DNA of 10,218 bases, taken from positions 1-10,218 of the forward strand of contig CAKTGD010000049.1 in the NCBI GenBank assembly GCA_934561335.1, written 5' to 3'. The notes below the pieces were generated by a model. That model ran no database searches, was not told where the DNA came from, and saw nothing but the letters and a program-made list of their open reading frames with translations. Made by a program: the position numbers and the translations under genes. This document shows positions 1 through 6,829 of this stretch, in pieces (the first letter of the stretch is position 1; each line of letters opens with the position of its first letter). The stretch comes from an uncultured Oscillospiraceae bacterium. GTDB lineage: Bacteria > Bacillota_A > Clostridia > Oscillospirales > Oscillospiraceae.

Positions 1-72
1 GCTTGTGGCCGGATTCGAACCGGCGACCTGCTCATTACGAGTGAGCTGCTCTGCCAGCTGAGCCACACAAGC
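1..72 (-). tRNA. tRNA-Thr, anticodon CGT
   Basis: Read on the minus strand, the 72 nt fold into a complete cloverleaf. There is a 7-bp acceptor stem (GCTTGTG/CACAAGC), a D arm with GCTC/GAGC, a 5-bp anticodon stem GCTCA/TGAGC, and a T arm GCCGG-TTCGAAT-CCGGC. The anticodon loop is CTCGTAA, so the anticodon is CGT, reading threonine codon ACG. Position 36 is U and position 37 is A, the context modified to t6A by the TsaD pathway, whose tsaD gene lies at 4898-5914. The discriminator base and any encoded CCA would fall before position 1, so they cannot be judged. A promoter lies 60 nt upstream of the tRNA 5' end. Confidence 0.97.
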
Positions 73-131
73 ATCTGTGTTCCTTTTTGCTTCCTGCTGA
101 GAGTATTTCCCTCAATTCAAAGCCAAGGTGT

Positions 132-160
132 ATTTTACCACAGATCGCGCCGCTCGTCAA
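132..160 (-). promoter_or_regulatory. Sigma-A promoter of tRNA-Thr
   Basis: On the minus strand the -35 box is TTGACG (155-160) and the -10 box is TAAAAT (132-137), with an optimal 17-bp spacer. Transcription would start near 125, giving a leader of about 50 nt before the tRNA 5' end at 72. No other promoter-like pair was seen closer to the tRNA. The near-consensus boxes suggest strong constitutive expression, as usual for a tRNA gene. Confidence 0.85.
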
Positions 161-343
161 CTCCTATTTTCTCATCCTTTTCCTTGCTTCTTCAAGAGAA
201 AATACATAACGTAATCATTTCCCGCAGCAGGAAAATGCAACGCCCTTTTTCGTCGGTCTTTCCGCCTCATCCCGTTTCTTTCGGCAATTTTACTAACGGT
301 GCAAAATAGGGACCCATCGTCAAAACCCGCCCGATTCTCGTAC

Positions 344-464
344 TTTTCCACCTTTTTCCGACAGGTCATCCCCTTTACATGTGGTTTACATAATTCATGT
401 ATACAGAATCTCTACAAGGAGTTATCCACACTTTCCACACCTTTTTCCACACACCGTTTTCACA
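344..464 (+). other. Cluster of DnaA-box-like nonamers in a gene-free region
   Basis: The 161-615 interval has no convincing gene. Within it one strand carries a perfect consensus DnaA box TTATCCACA (422-430). It is followed in the same orientation by CTTTCCACA (431-439), TTTTCCACA (443-451) and GTTTTCACA (456-464). A weaker TTTTCCACC lies at 344-352, and a 7/9 match in the opposite orientation (TGTGGTTTA) at 380-388. The DNA between is AT-rich. DnaA boxes of this form mark oriC and auxiliary DnaA-binding loci in bacteria. No dnaA, dnaN, rpmH or other origin marker gene is in the window, so calling this an origin would go beyond the evidence. The pyrimidine-rich composition could produce some near-matches by chance, but not easily four in 43 bp. 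Confidence 0.5.
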
Positions 465-540
465 CTGTAAAAACTGGTGTTTTCCGCTATTTTCCCTCTT
501 TTTGGAAAACCCGCAAACGCCGTTTTTCAGCTTTTCAACA

Positions 541-573
541 GCGGCTATTAGTTTACATAATGCAAATAGCCGC
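541..573 (-). terminator. Hairpin downstream of the AEC gene, possible terminator
   Basis: The arms GCGGCTATT (541-549) and AATAGCCGC (565-573) form a perfect 9-bp stem with a 15-nt AT-rich loop. Three more pairs (AAC/GTT) follow beyond one mismatch. It lies 42 nt past the stop codon of the AEC transporter, where its terminator would be expected. No good T run follows on either strand (minus strand: TGTTGAAAAGC), so intrinsic termination is uncertain. The loop contains GTTTACATAAT, an 11-mer also present at 384-394. Confidence 0.4.
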
Positions 574-615
574 CGTTTCACGATGGCCGCGAAAATTCTC
601 CATTTCGCAGTATTT

Positions 616-1542
616 TCACCCCAGCAGATGCTGCGCCAAGCCTACCACCAACGGAATCGTAAGCACAGAGATGGCCGTAAAAACGGAAACCACGCTGGAT
701 GCCAGCTTTGTATCACTTTCAAACTTCTGGGCGAACATCCCCAACAGAGCCGCCGGAGGCGTACTGGCCGCAATAACCGTTACCAATGCCACCTCGCCGC
801 TTGCGCGCAGCGCATAACAAAGCGCAATCGTCACCAGCGGAATCACCGCCAGACGCAGCACCAGCGCCAGCCAAGAGCGCTTGTCCTTGAAGGCCTGCCG
901 GAAATTTACGTGGCTCAGCTGATAGCCCACCACCACATTGGGCAAAGGGGTATTCATATCCGCCAGATACCGAAGCGGCGTCATAACCAGCGTCGGCAGC
1001 CGCACCGAACACAGATATAGCGCCATTGCCACCACCACGCTGAGAATGCCTGCATTCAGGACCAATGCTTTAGGCCGCAGCTTGCCGGCGTCGCCGGTCA
1101 GCATGTAAATACCCAACGACCAGCTGAGCACCGTAAACACCATCACATAGGCCGAGCCATAAAATATGCCAATGCTGCCCAGAAGCGCCATCATCAGCGG
1201 ATATCCCATAAAAGCACAGTTGGGAAAAACGACGCCGAAGCGCAGCACCCGGCACGGCACGTCCTTGCCCCGTAAAAAAAGTATGGCCAGCAAAATCGCC
1301 GCGCCGTGAACCAGCACCGCCAGCAGCAGACAGGTGGCAAAATTATGCAGATCCTGCGCGTTTTTATCCCGTTGAAACGCCACCACCATCATGGCCGGAG
1401 ACACTGCGTACATGACAAGATTGGTCATGGCAAGGCTTCCCCTGTCATCCATCAGGTGGGTCTTACCCAAAATGAAACCCACCGCCATCAAAGCAAACAG
1501 GAACAGCACCTGCTGCCCCACTGTCAAAAATGAACCGATCAT
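616..1542 (-). CDS. AEC (auxin efflux carrier) family transporter
   Basis: This 308-residue integral membrane protein belongs to the AEC/Mem_trans family of secondary carriers. Bacterial members move organic anions such as malate, but this protein's substrate cannot be read from sequence. Hydrophobic stretches occur throughout, consistent with the family's usual ten membrane segments in two halves. The family motif with N-x-x-F-x-G-x-P is present at residues 108-115 (NCAFMGYP). The C-terminal half ends with the typical small-residue and Ser/Thr-rich helix before TIPLVVGL. The length is normal for the family. The ATG at 1542 is preceded by GGGAGG (1553-1558) at 10 nt. It is transcribed alone, divergently from polA, from a promoter at 1647-1674. 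A 26-codon leader ORF overlaps its start codon by four bases. The tRNA-Thr lies downstream with its own promoter, so the gene looks monocistronic. Confidence 0.9.
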   Translation of the reverse strand: MIGSFLTVGQQVLFLFALMAVGFILGKTHLMDDRGSLAMTNLVMYAVSPAMMVVAFQRDKNAQDLHNFATCLLLAVLVHGAAILLAILFLRGKDVPCRVLRFGVVFPNCAFMGYPLMMALLGSIGIFYGSAYVMVFTVLSWSLGIYMLTGDAGKLRPKALVLNAGILSVVVAMALYLCSVRLPTLVMTPLRYLADMNTPLPNVVVGYQLSHVNFRQAFKDKRSWLALVLRLAVIPLVTIALCYALRASGEVALVTVIAASTPPAALLGMFAQKFESDTKLASSVVSVFTAISVLTIPLVVGLAQHLLG

Positions 1543-1619
1543 CCTTTAGAAACCTCCCTCTCAAAATACCGCGATGCCGCGGCAATCATCACCAATGGCC
1601 CCACTGCAGCGCAAGCCAT
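1539..1619 (-). other. Possible 26-codon leader ORF overlapping the AEC start
   Basis: In the AEC leader an ATG at 1619 opens a 26-codon frame whose TGA stop overlaps the transporter's ATG as ATGA. The predicted peptide begins MACAAVGPLV and ends REVSKG. No Shine-Dalgarno sequence precedes this ATG. An internal ATG (codon 11) would give a 16-residue version. The transporter's own ribosome binding site lies inside the frame. This is the arrangement expected for translational coupling, but it could be chance, and the peptide matches nothing I recognise. Confidence 0.25.
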
Positions 1620-1646
1620 GGCAAACAAACAAAAACGCATTTATTC

Positions 1647-1674
1647 AGTCTATCACAAAAGCCAAAACTGTCAA
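1647..1674 (-). promoter_or_regulatory. Sigma-A promoter of the AEC transporter gene
   Basis: Minus-strand -35 TTGACA (1669-1674) and -10 TAGACT (1647-1652) are separated by 16 bp. Transcription would start near 1640, leaving a leader of about 100 nt before the ATG at 1542. The leader contains a small GC-rich inverted repeat (CCGCG/CGCGG, 1569-1582) just upstream of the ribosome binding site. The -35 box is perfect consensus; the spacer is one base short of optimal. Confidence 0.7.
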
Positions 1675-1683
1675 GCGGAATGG

Positions 1684-1712
1684 TTGTATTTTGCCGAAAA
1701 ATGGTCTATAAT
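1684..1712 (+). promoter_or_regulatory. Sigma-A promoter of the polA-rimI-tsaD operon
   Basis: The -35 box TTGTAT (1684-1689) and perfect -10 box TATAAT (1707-1712) are separated by 17 bp. A second TATAAT at 1723-1728 lacks a well-placed -35. The start would be near 1719, giving a leader of about 33 nt. The leader contains TTTTCCACA (1730-1738), a near-match to a DnaA box, immediately before the AAGGAG ribosome binding site (1738-1743). The -35 box lies 9 bp from the -35 box of the divergent AEC promoter. Confidence 0.8.
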
Positions 1713-1751
1713 AAAATGCTATTATAATTTTTTCCACAAGGAGATGCCACC

Positions 1752-4409
1752 ATGAAACTGATGGTTCTTGACGGCAACAGTATCATCAACCGCGCCTTTT
1801 ACGGCGTGAAGCCCCTGACCACCCGCGAGGGACTGAATACCAACGCCGTCTTTGGTTTTCTCAATATGCTACAGCGCTTTGTGGACGAGGAGCAGCCGGA
1901 GGCGCTGTGTGTAGCCTTTGACCGGCGCGAGCCTACCTTCCGCCATCAGGCGGACGCCAACTACAAGGCCACGCGCAAGGGCATGCCCGATGAGCTTGCC
2001 CAGCAGATGCCTGTCATGAAGCAGGTGCTCTCCGCTATGGCCATCCCCTGCTATGAGTTGGTGGGGTATGAGGCCGACGACCTGCTGGGTACCATTTCCC
2101 GCCGCTGCCAGCAGCGCGGCTGGGAATGCGTGGTCGTTACCGGCGACAAGGACAGTCTTCAGCTGATTACAGACCATACCCGTGTCAAGCTGGTAACCTC
2201 CCGCATGGGGCAGACCGCTACCGCTGATATGACGCAGGAGGCATTTCAGGCACAGTACGGCTTTTCCCCCATCCACATGATCGACCTGAAGGCGTTGATG
2301 GGCGACAGCAGCGACAACATACCCGGTGTGCCCGGCATCGGGGAAAAAACCGCCATGGCGCTGGTACAGCGCTACGGCAGCATTGATGCGCTGTATGCCG
2401 CCATGCCGGATGTAGAGGCCAAGCCCGCCGCACTGCGGAAGCTGGCAGAGGGTGAGCAGGCCGCACGGCGCAGCTATTGGTTGGCCACCATCGTCACCGA
2501 TGCACCGCTGGAATTTGACCCGGAGGACGCGCTGCGTCAGCCTTTCCGCCCCGAGCTTTATGACCTGTTCGTGAAGCTGGAGTTTACCAAGCTCATTAAA
2601 AAATATAACCTGACGCCCTCCCCCTCCGTACCGGAAATAGCCACCCGCGAGGAGGCCCATGTGACCACCGTGGAGACCGCCCAAACCGATGAGGATGCTG
2701 TGCGCCTGTTGACACTGTGGCGCACGGCCTCCCATGTAGCGGTATACGCTCTTGCCGACCTGAGCGTGCTGGCGGTGACATGTGACGCAGATGAGCATGA
2801 CTCGCTGAGCGCCATTTTACGGTCGGATTGCTTTGGCGGCGACTGGGAGTATCTGCTGCGGCAGCTGTTTTCCGCTGATATCCGCAAGATTGCCCACAAT
2901 GTCAAGGATATGACCCGCACACTGCTGGAGCGCGGACTTCCTGCCGAGGGCTTTTCTTTCGATACGGCGCTGGCCGCTTACCTGCTGGATGCTACCGCCG
3001 GCGGCTATGACCTCCAGCGGCTGTTTGTCGCCTATTGCGGCGCAGAGCTGCCCGCCCCGGCACATCTGGAGGAGAATGCCTTCTCGCCGCTGGGCAACAA
3101 CGCCGCGGCGGAGGCGGCGCTTTGCAGCTATACCAGCGCCATCGCCGCCCTATATGACGTGCTGGCCCCCAAGCTGGAGGCGTTGAATATGACGGCGCTG
3201 CTCCACGAGATGGAGCTTCCCCTGTGCCGGGTGCTGGCCGAGATGGAGCGGAGCGGTTTCCGCATCGACAGCGCGGCGCTGGCCCGGTTTGGTGAAGGCT
3301 TGCAGCAGCGCATCACTGCGTTGGAGCAGTCCATCTATGACATGGCGGGTGAGGAATTCAATATCAATTCTCCCAAGCAGTTGGGTGTGATCCTCTTCGA
3401 GAAGCTGCAGCTGCCCCACGGAAAGAAAACCAAAACCGGATGGTCCACCAGCGCCGAGGTATTGGAAAAGCTGCGGTATGAAGCGCCGATCGTGGAGAGC
3501 GTGCTGACCTACCGGCAATATACAAAGCTGAAATCCACCTATGCCGATGGGCTGCTGCGCGCCGTGTCGCCGGATGGCCGTGTGCGCACCAGCTTCCAGA
3601 TGACGGTTACGGCCACAGGACGCCTCAGCTCCACAGAGCCGAACCTGCAAAATATTCCCGCCCGCACTGAGCTTGGCAGTGAGATCCGCCGCCTGTTTAT
3701 CCCCGCAGAGGGGCATGTGCTGGTGGACGCGGATTACTCTCAGATCGAACTGCGGCTGCTGGCGCATATGGCCGGTGACGCCGCCATGCAGCAGGCTTTC
3801 CGTGACCATGCCGATTTCCATACCGTTACCGCCGCCCGCGTGTTCCATGTGCCGGAGCAGGAGGTCACCCATCAGATGCGCTCCCGGGCCAAAGCGGTGA
3901 ATTTCGGCATTGTCTATGGCATGTCCGCTTTTTCCCTCAGTCAGGACATTCATGTAACGGTACCTGAGGCCAAGGATTATATGGAACGGTATTTTGCCAC
4001 TTATCCCGGCGTGCGGCAATACATGTCCGATATAGTGGCACAGGCCAGGGAGCAAGGTTATGTGGAAACGCTGTACCATCGCCGCCGCGCCCTTCCGGAG
4101 CTGCGCTCATCCAATTTCGTCCAGCGCTCCTTCGGTGAGCGTGTGGCGCTGAACATGCCCATTCAGGGCACGGCGGCAGACGTGATGAAGCTGGCCATGC
4201 TGCGGGTGGATGAGCGTATCCGCCGCGAGGGTCTGGCCGCAAGGCTGATCATGCAGGTACACGATGAGCTGATCGTGGAGTGTCCCGAGGCAGAACGCGA
4301 GACGGTAGAAATGCTGCTGCGGCAGGAAATGGAGCAGGTGGCGGCGCTGTCCGTCCCCCTGATCGCCGAGGCTCACAGCGGCAAAAATTGGCTGGAAGCC
4401 AAGGGTTAA
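1752..4409 (+). CDS. polA: DNA polymerase I
   Basis: This 885-residue family A polymerase fills gaps and removes RNA primers during replication and excision repair. Residues 1-290 form the 5'-nuclease domain, with metal-binding motifs at D7, GYEADD, TGDKDS and GDSSDNIPGVPGIGEK. Residues 300-470 form a 3'-5' exonuclease-like domain. Its DxE catalytic pair is absent (the region reads HVAVYALADLS), while a later FDTALAAYLL segment survives, so proofreading is probably lost. The C-terminal polymerase domain has motif A ADYSQIELR (catalytic D661), motif B RAKAVNFGIVYG (K714, F718, Y722) and motif C VHDELI (D838). Length matches Firmicutes PolA. The ATG has AAGGAG eight bases upstream. It is the first gene of a three-gene operon; rimI follows after 18 bp. 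Confidence 0.98.
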   Translation: MKLMVLDGNSIINRAFYGVKPLTTREGLNTNAVFGFLNMLQRFVDEEQPEALCVAFDRREPTFRHQADANYKATRKGMPDELAQQMPVMKQVLSAMAIPCYELVGYEADDLLGTISRRCQQRGWECVVVTGDKDSLQLITDHTRVKLVTSRMGQTATADMTQEAFQAQYGFSPIHMIDLKALMGDSSDNIPGVPGIGEKTAMALVQRYGSIDALYAAMPDVEAKPAALRKLAEGEQAARRSYWLATIVTDAPLEFDPEDALRQPFRPELYDLFVKLEFTKLIKKYNLTPSPSVPEIATREEAHVTTVETAQTDEDAVRLLTLWRTASHVAVYALADLSVLAVTCDADEHDSLSAILRSDCFGGDWEYLLRQLFSADIRKIAHNVKDMTRTLLERGLPAEGFSFDTALAAYLLDATAGGYDLQRLFVAYCGAELPAPAHLEENAFSPLGNNAAAEAALCSYTSAIAALYDVLAPKLEALNMTALLHEMELPLCRVLAEMERSGFRIDSAALARFGEGLQQRITALEQSIYDMAGEEFNINSPKQLGVILFEKLQLPHGKKTKTGWSTSAEVLEKLRYEAPIVESVLTYRQYTKLKSTYADGLLRAVSPDGRVRTSFQMTVTATGRLSSTEPNLQNIPARTELGSEIRRLFIPAEGHVLVDADYSQIELRLLAHMAGDAAMQQAFRDHADFHTVTAARVFHVPEQEVTHQMRSRAKAVNFGIVYGMSAFSLSQDIHVTVPEAKDYMERYFATYPGVRQYMSDIVAQAREQGYVETLYHRRRALPELRSSNFVQRSFGERVALNMPIQGTAADVMKLAMLRVDERIRREGLAARLIMQVHDELIVECPEAERETVEMLLRQEMEQVAALSVPLIAEAHSGKNWLEAKG

Positions 4410-4427
4410 CGGGATAAGGAGTTGCAC

Positions 4428-4901
4428 ATGGAAAAAAGAAAAATCGCAATTGTACCCATGAACGCCGACCATCTTGATTCGGTGGCAGCGTTGGAAAAGG
4501 TGTGCTTTTCACGGCCCTGGTCCCGCAGTATGCTGGCCGAGGAGCTGGAAAATCAGTGTGCCGCGTTTCTCACGGCGCTGGATGCCGCAACCGGAAAGGT
4601 CGTTGGCTATGCCGGGCTGCTGGTAGCGGCGGACGAGGGGTATATCACCAATGTGGCAGTTTTCCCGGAGTACCGCCGTCAGGGCATCGCCGCCGGACTT
4701 CTAAAGGTTTTCTGTGACTTTGCCGCAGGACGGCACCTGGCGTTTCTGACGCTGGAGGTCCGTCCCAGCAACACGGCGGCTATCGCCCTTTACCAGTCCT
4801 TCGGCTTTACTGAGCGGGGCCGGCGGCGCAACTACTACGATTTACCCAAGGAGGATGCTCTGATCCTGACGCGGGATTTTGATGGGGAGGCGGCAATATG
4901 A
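4428..4901 (+). CDS. rimI: Ribosomal-protein-alanine N-acetyltransferase RimI
   Basis: This 157-residue cytoplasmic GNAT enzyme transfers acetyl from acetyl-CoA to a protein N-terminus; in E. coli RimI acetylates ribosomal protein S18. The acetyl-CoA loop is RRQGIAAG (residues 83-90). The RimI signature LEVRPSN-x4-ALYQSFGF gives the general base E110 and the general acid Y122, twelve residues apart as in E. coli RimI. The C-terminal NYYDLPKEDALIL segment is also typical. I chose ATG 4428 because AAGGAG (4416-4421) is six bases upstream; an in-frame TTG at 4422 abuts that site and is unlikely. Its TGA overlaps the tsaD ATG by four bases, implying translational coupling. The rimI-tsaD pairing is common in bacteria, so other GNAT roles are less likely. 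Confidence 0.94.
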   Translation: MEKRKIAIVPMNADHLDSVAALEKVCFSRPWSRSMLAEELENQCAAFLTALDAATGKVVGYAGLLVAADEGYITNVAVFPEYRRQGIAAGLLKVFCDFAAGRHLAFLTLEVRPSNTAAIALYQSFGFTERGRRRNYYDLPKEDALILTRDFDGEAAI

Positions 4902-5914
4902 ACATACTGGCTTTTGAATCCTCTTGTGACGAGACCGCCGTGGCGGTGGTGCGCGATGGCCGCCAGGTGCTGTCCGACGCCATCCTCTCTCAGGCGGATA
5001 TGCACGCCCTCTACGGGGGCGTGGTTCCGGAAATTGCCTCACGCAAGCATGTAGAGGCGATTGCCGGTCTGACCGATCAGGCGCTGCTGGATGCCGGACT
5101 CAGCAAGAAGGACATTGACGCGGTGGCCGTCACCTATGCCCCCGGTCTCATCGGCGCCGTGCTGGTGGGCGTCAGCTTTGCCAAATCTGCCGCATGGGCC
5201 TTGGACGTTCCACTGGTGCCGGTACACCATGTACGGGGACATATTGCCGCCAATTATCTGGCTTTCCCGGAGTTGAAGCCGCCATTTCTGGCGTTGGCCA
5301 TCTCCGGTGGTAATACGCTGCTGGTGGATGTGCGGGATTATACGGATATGCGCGTTCTTGGCGCTACCCGCGATGATGCCGCCGGTGAATGCTTCGACAA
5401 GGCGGCCCGCGTTCTCGGCCTGCCCTATCCCGGCGGCAAGCCCATGGACCTGCTGGCCCAGCAATCTTCGGGCGGCGTATACGCCCTGCCACGGGCGCAC
5501 GTGGATGGTTCACCGCTGGATATGAGCTTTTCCGGGCTGAAAACGGCTGTGGTCAATCTGGTACACAATGCCCAGCAAAAGGGCGAGGCGCTGAATGCCG
5601 CCGCGCTGGCCCGTGATTTCACGCAAGCCGTCAGCGACGAGCTGACGGAGCGCGCCGCGCTGGCACTGACGCAAACAGGCCACAGCAAGCTGGTAGCAGC
5701 CGGCGGTGTGGCCGCCAATTCCTTTATCCGCGCCAACCTGCAAAGCCTGTGCGACGACCGCGGCGTTCAGCTTTATCTGCCGCCGCTGAAGTGGTGCGGC
5801 GACAACGGCGCCATGATCGGCGCGCAGGGCTACTATGAATATCTGGCCGGTATCCGCGGTGATATGACCCTTAACGGCTTTGCCACCATGGAGCTGGACG
5901 ACCTTATTTTCTGA
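4898..5914 (+). CDS. tsaD: tRNA N6-adenosine threonylcarbamoyltransferase TsaD
   Basis: TsaD (338 residues, formerly Gcp/YgjD) transfers the threonylcarbamoyl group from threonylcarbamoyl-AMP to A37 of tRNAs that read ANN codons, making t6A. It works with TsaB and TsaE. It is an ASKHA-fold protein. Visible landmarks are FESSCDET at the N-terminus, VVPEIASRKHVE, the metal-binding H111 and H115 in HHVRGH, SGGNTLL, FDKAARVLGLPYPGG, SGLKTAV, AAGGVAAN, and the metal ligand D302 in CGDNGAMIG. The length is normal. GGGGAGG lies just upstream of the start inside the rimI end. It is the last gene of the polA operon, 33 bp before a strong terminator. The partner genes tsaB, tsaE and tsaC are not in the window. 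tcdA, acting on the product, lies at 7501-8226. Confidence 0.98.
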   Translation: MNILAFESSCDETAVAVVRDGRQVLSDAILSQADMHALYGGVVPEIASRKHVEAIAGLTDQALLDAGLSKKDIDAVAVTYAPGLIGAVLVGVSFAKSAAWALDVPLVPVHHVRGHIAANYLAFPELKPPFLALAISGGNTLLVDVRDYTDMRVLGATRDDAAGECFDKAARVLGLPYPGGKPMDLLAQQSSGGVYALPRAHVDGSPLDMSFSGLKTAVVNLVHNAQQKGEALNAAALARDFTQAVSDELTERAALALTQTGHSKLVAAGGVAANSFIRANLQSLCDDRGVQLYLPPLKWCGDNGAMIGAQGYYEYLAGIRGDMTLNGFATMELDDLIF

Positions 5915-5947
5915 CCGCTGCCCGGCATCGCTTCTCAAAACAGCAAA

Positions 5948-5987
5948 AATTGACCCGATACCAAAAGGTATCGGGTCAATTCTTTTG
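5948..5987. terminator. Bidirectional terminator between tsaD and proC
   Basis: A perfect 15-bp stem, AATTGACCCGATACC (5948-5962) with its complement at 5967-5981, has an AAAA loop. On the plus strand TTCTTTT overlaps and follows the stem; on the minus strand the matching run is AATTTTTGC. It sits midway between the converging ends of tsaD (5914) and proC (5998), so it should stop both operons. It is the clearest intrinsic terminator in the window. Confidence 0.93.
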
Positions 5988-5997
5988 CCTATCTATT

Positions 5998-6798
5998 TTA
6001 TTTCAGCTGACTTGTCCGCTCGTAGGCGGCAATCACCGCATCCATTGCCGCAGCGCGGAACCCACGCTGCTCCAGCACCCGTACACCTGCAATCGTCGTG
6101 CCGCCGGGAGAGCAGATCGCATCCTTCATCGCACCGGTATGCTCGCCCTTTTCCAGTGCCAGCTTTGCCGTGCCCAACAGCATCTGCGCGGCATAACGCT
6201 GGGCCGTGGCCCGGGGAAGTCCGGCGTATACGCCGCCATCCGCCAGCGCCTCCAGCATGAGGCAGACAAAGGCGCCGCCGCAGCCGGCCACTGCGCTGCC
6301 TGCATCCAACAGCTTTTCCTCCGTCTCCTCCAGCATGCCTGAAAACCGCAGCAAGGAGACAAAGCCCTGACGCTGGGCCTGCGTCACATGGTCCGTGCAG
6401 CAATACATGGTCACGCCCTCTCCCACCTCTACGGCGGTATTGGGCATAATACGGATAACCGGGTAGTCGCCGCCTGCCATCTCGCGGATTCGCGCCATGG
6501 TCAGACCGGCCGCCATGCTCAGCAGGACAAAGGGTGTTGTGCGCTGCCGCAGAACGGGCGCAATCTCTGCCAGCATGTCGCCCATCATCTGGGGCTTGAC
6601 CCCCAGCAGGATATAATCGCACTCACGGGCAATCGTCTCATTGTCCGCTATCGCAGCGCCAATCTCGGCCGCCAGTCTGGCCGCCTTTTCCGGCGAGCGG
6701 TTTGCCAGTACAATGCTGTCGGGCGCCTCCACCGCTTTGGCGGCGGCTTTGGCCAATGCGCCGCCCATGTTTCCGGTTCCGATAAAGCCATAGGTCAT
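5998..6798 (-). CDS. proC: Pyrroline-5-carboxylate reductase
   Basis: ProC (266 residues) catalyses the last step of proline synthesis, reduction of 1-pyrroline-5-carboxylate to L-proline with NAD(P)H in the cytoplasm. The N-terminal Rossmann fold has GTGNMG (residues 7-12). VKPQ and VIRIMPNTAVEVGEG are the expected nucleotide- and substrate-side motifs. The family signature is at 220-238, HTGAMKDAICSPGGTTIAG, followed by LEQRGFR. The usual HPxxLKD reads HTGAMKD here, a mild variation. The length is typical. AGGAGG lies 8 bases before the ATG. It is the last gene of the minus-strand operon, 31 bp after the DUF554 gene, and ends at the shared terminator. proA and proB are not in the window. 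Confidence 0.97.
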   Translation of the reverse strand: MTYGFIGTGNMGGALAKAAAKAVEAPDSIVLANRSPEKAARLAAEIGAAIADNETIARECDYILLGVKPQMMGDMLAEIAPVLRQRTTPFVLLSMAAGLTMARIREMAGGDYPVIRIMPNTAVEVGEGVTMYCCTDHVTQAQRQGFVSLLRFSGMLEETEEKLLDAGSAVAGCGGAFVCLMLEALADGGVYAGLPRATAQRYAAQMLLGTAKLALEKGEHTGAMKDAICSPGGTTIAGVRVLEQRGFRAAAMDAVIAAYERTSQLK

Positions 6799-6829
6799 GA
6801 GAACATCCTCCTTTTACCATAAAACGCAT

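Noticed and set aside
172..369. 65-codon minus-strand frame between the tRNA promoter and the DnaA-box-like array
   Set aside because: Its purine-rich GGGG abuts the ATG with no spacer, no promoter precedes it, and the composition shows no recognisable domain. A small protein cannot be excluded, but nothing supports one.
299..1020. Overlapping plus-strand frames of 172 and 207 codons
   Set aside because: They run from the gene-free region into the antisense of the AEC gene, have no RBS, and encode low-complexity His/Arg-rich sequence typical of shadow frames.
1869..2798. 309-codon frame antisense to polA
   Set aside because: It lies wholly inside polA, reads as Gly/His/Leu-rich shadow protein, and arises from GC-biased codon use of polA. 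The similar 3150-4079 frame is rejected for the same reason.
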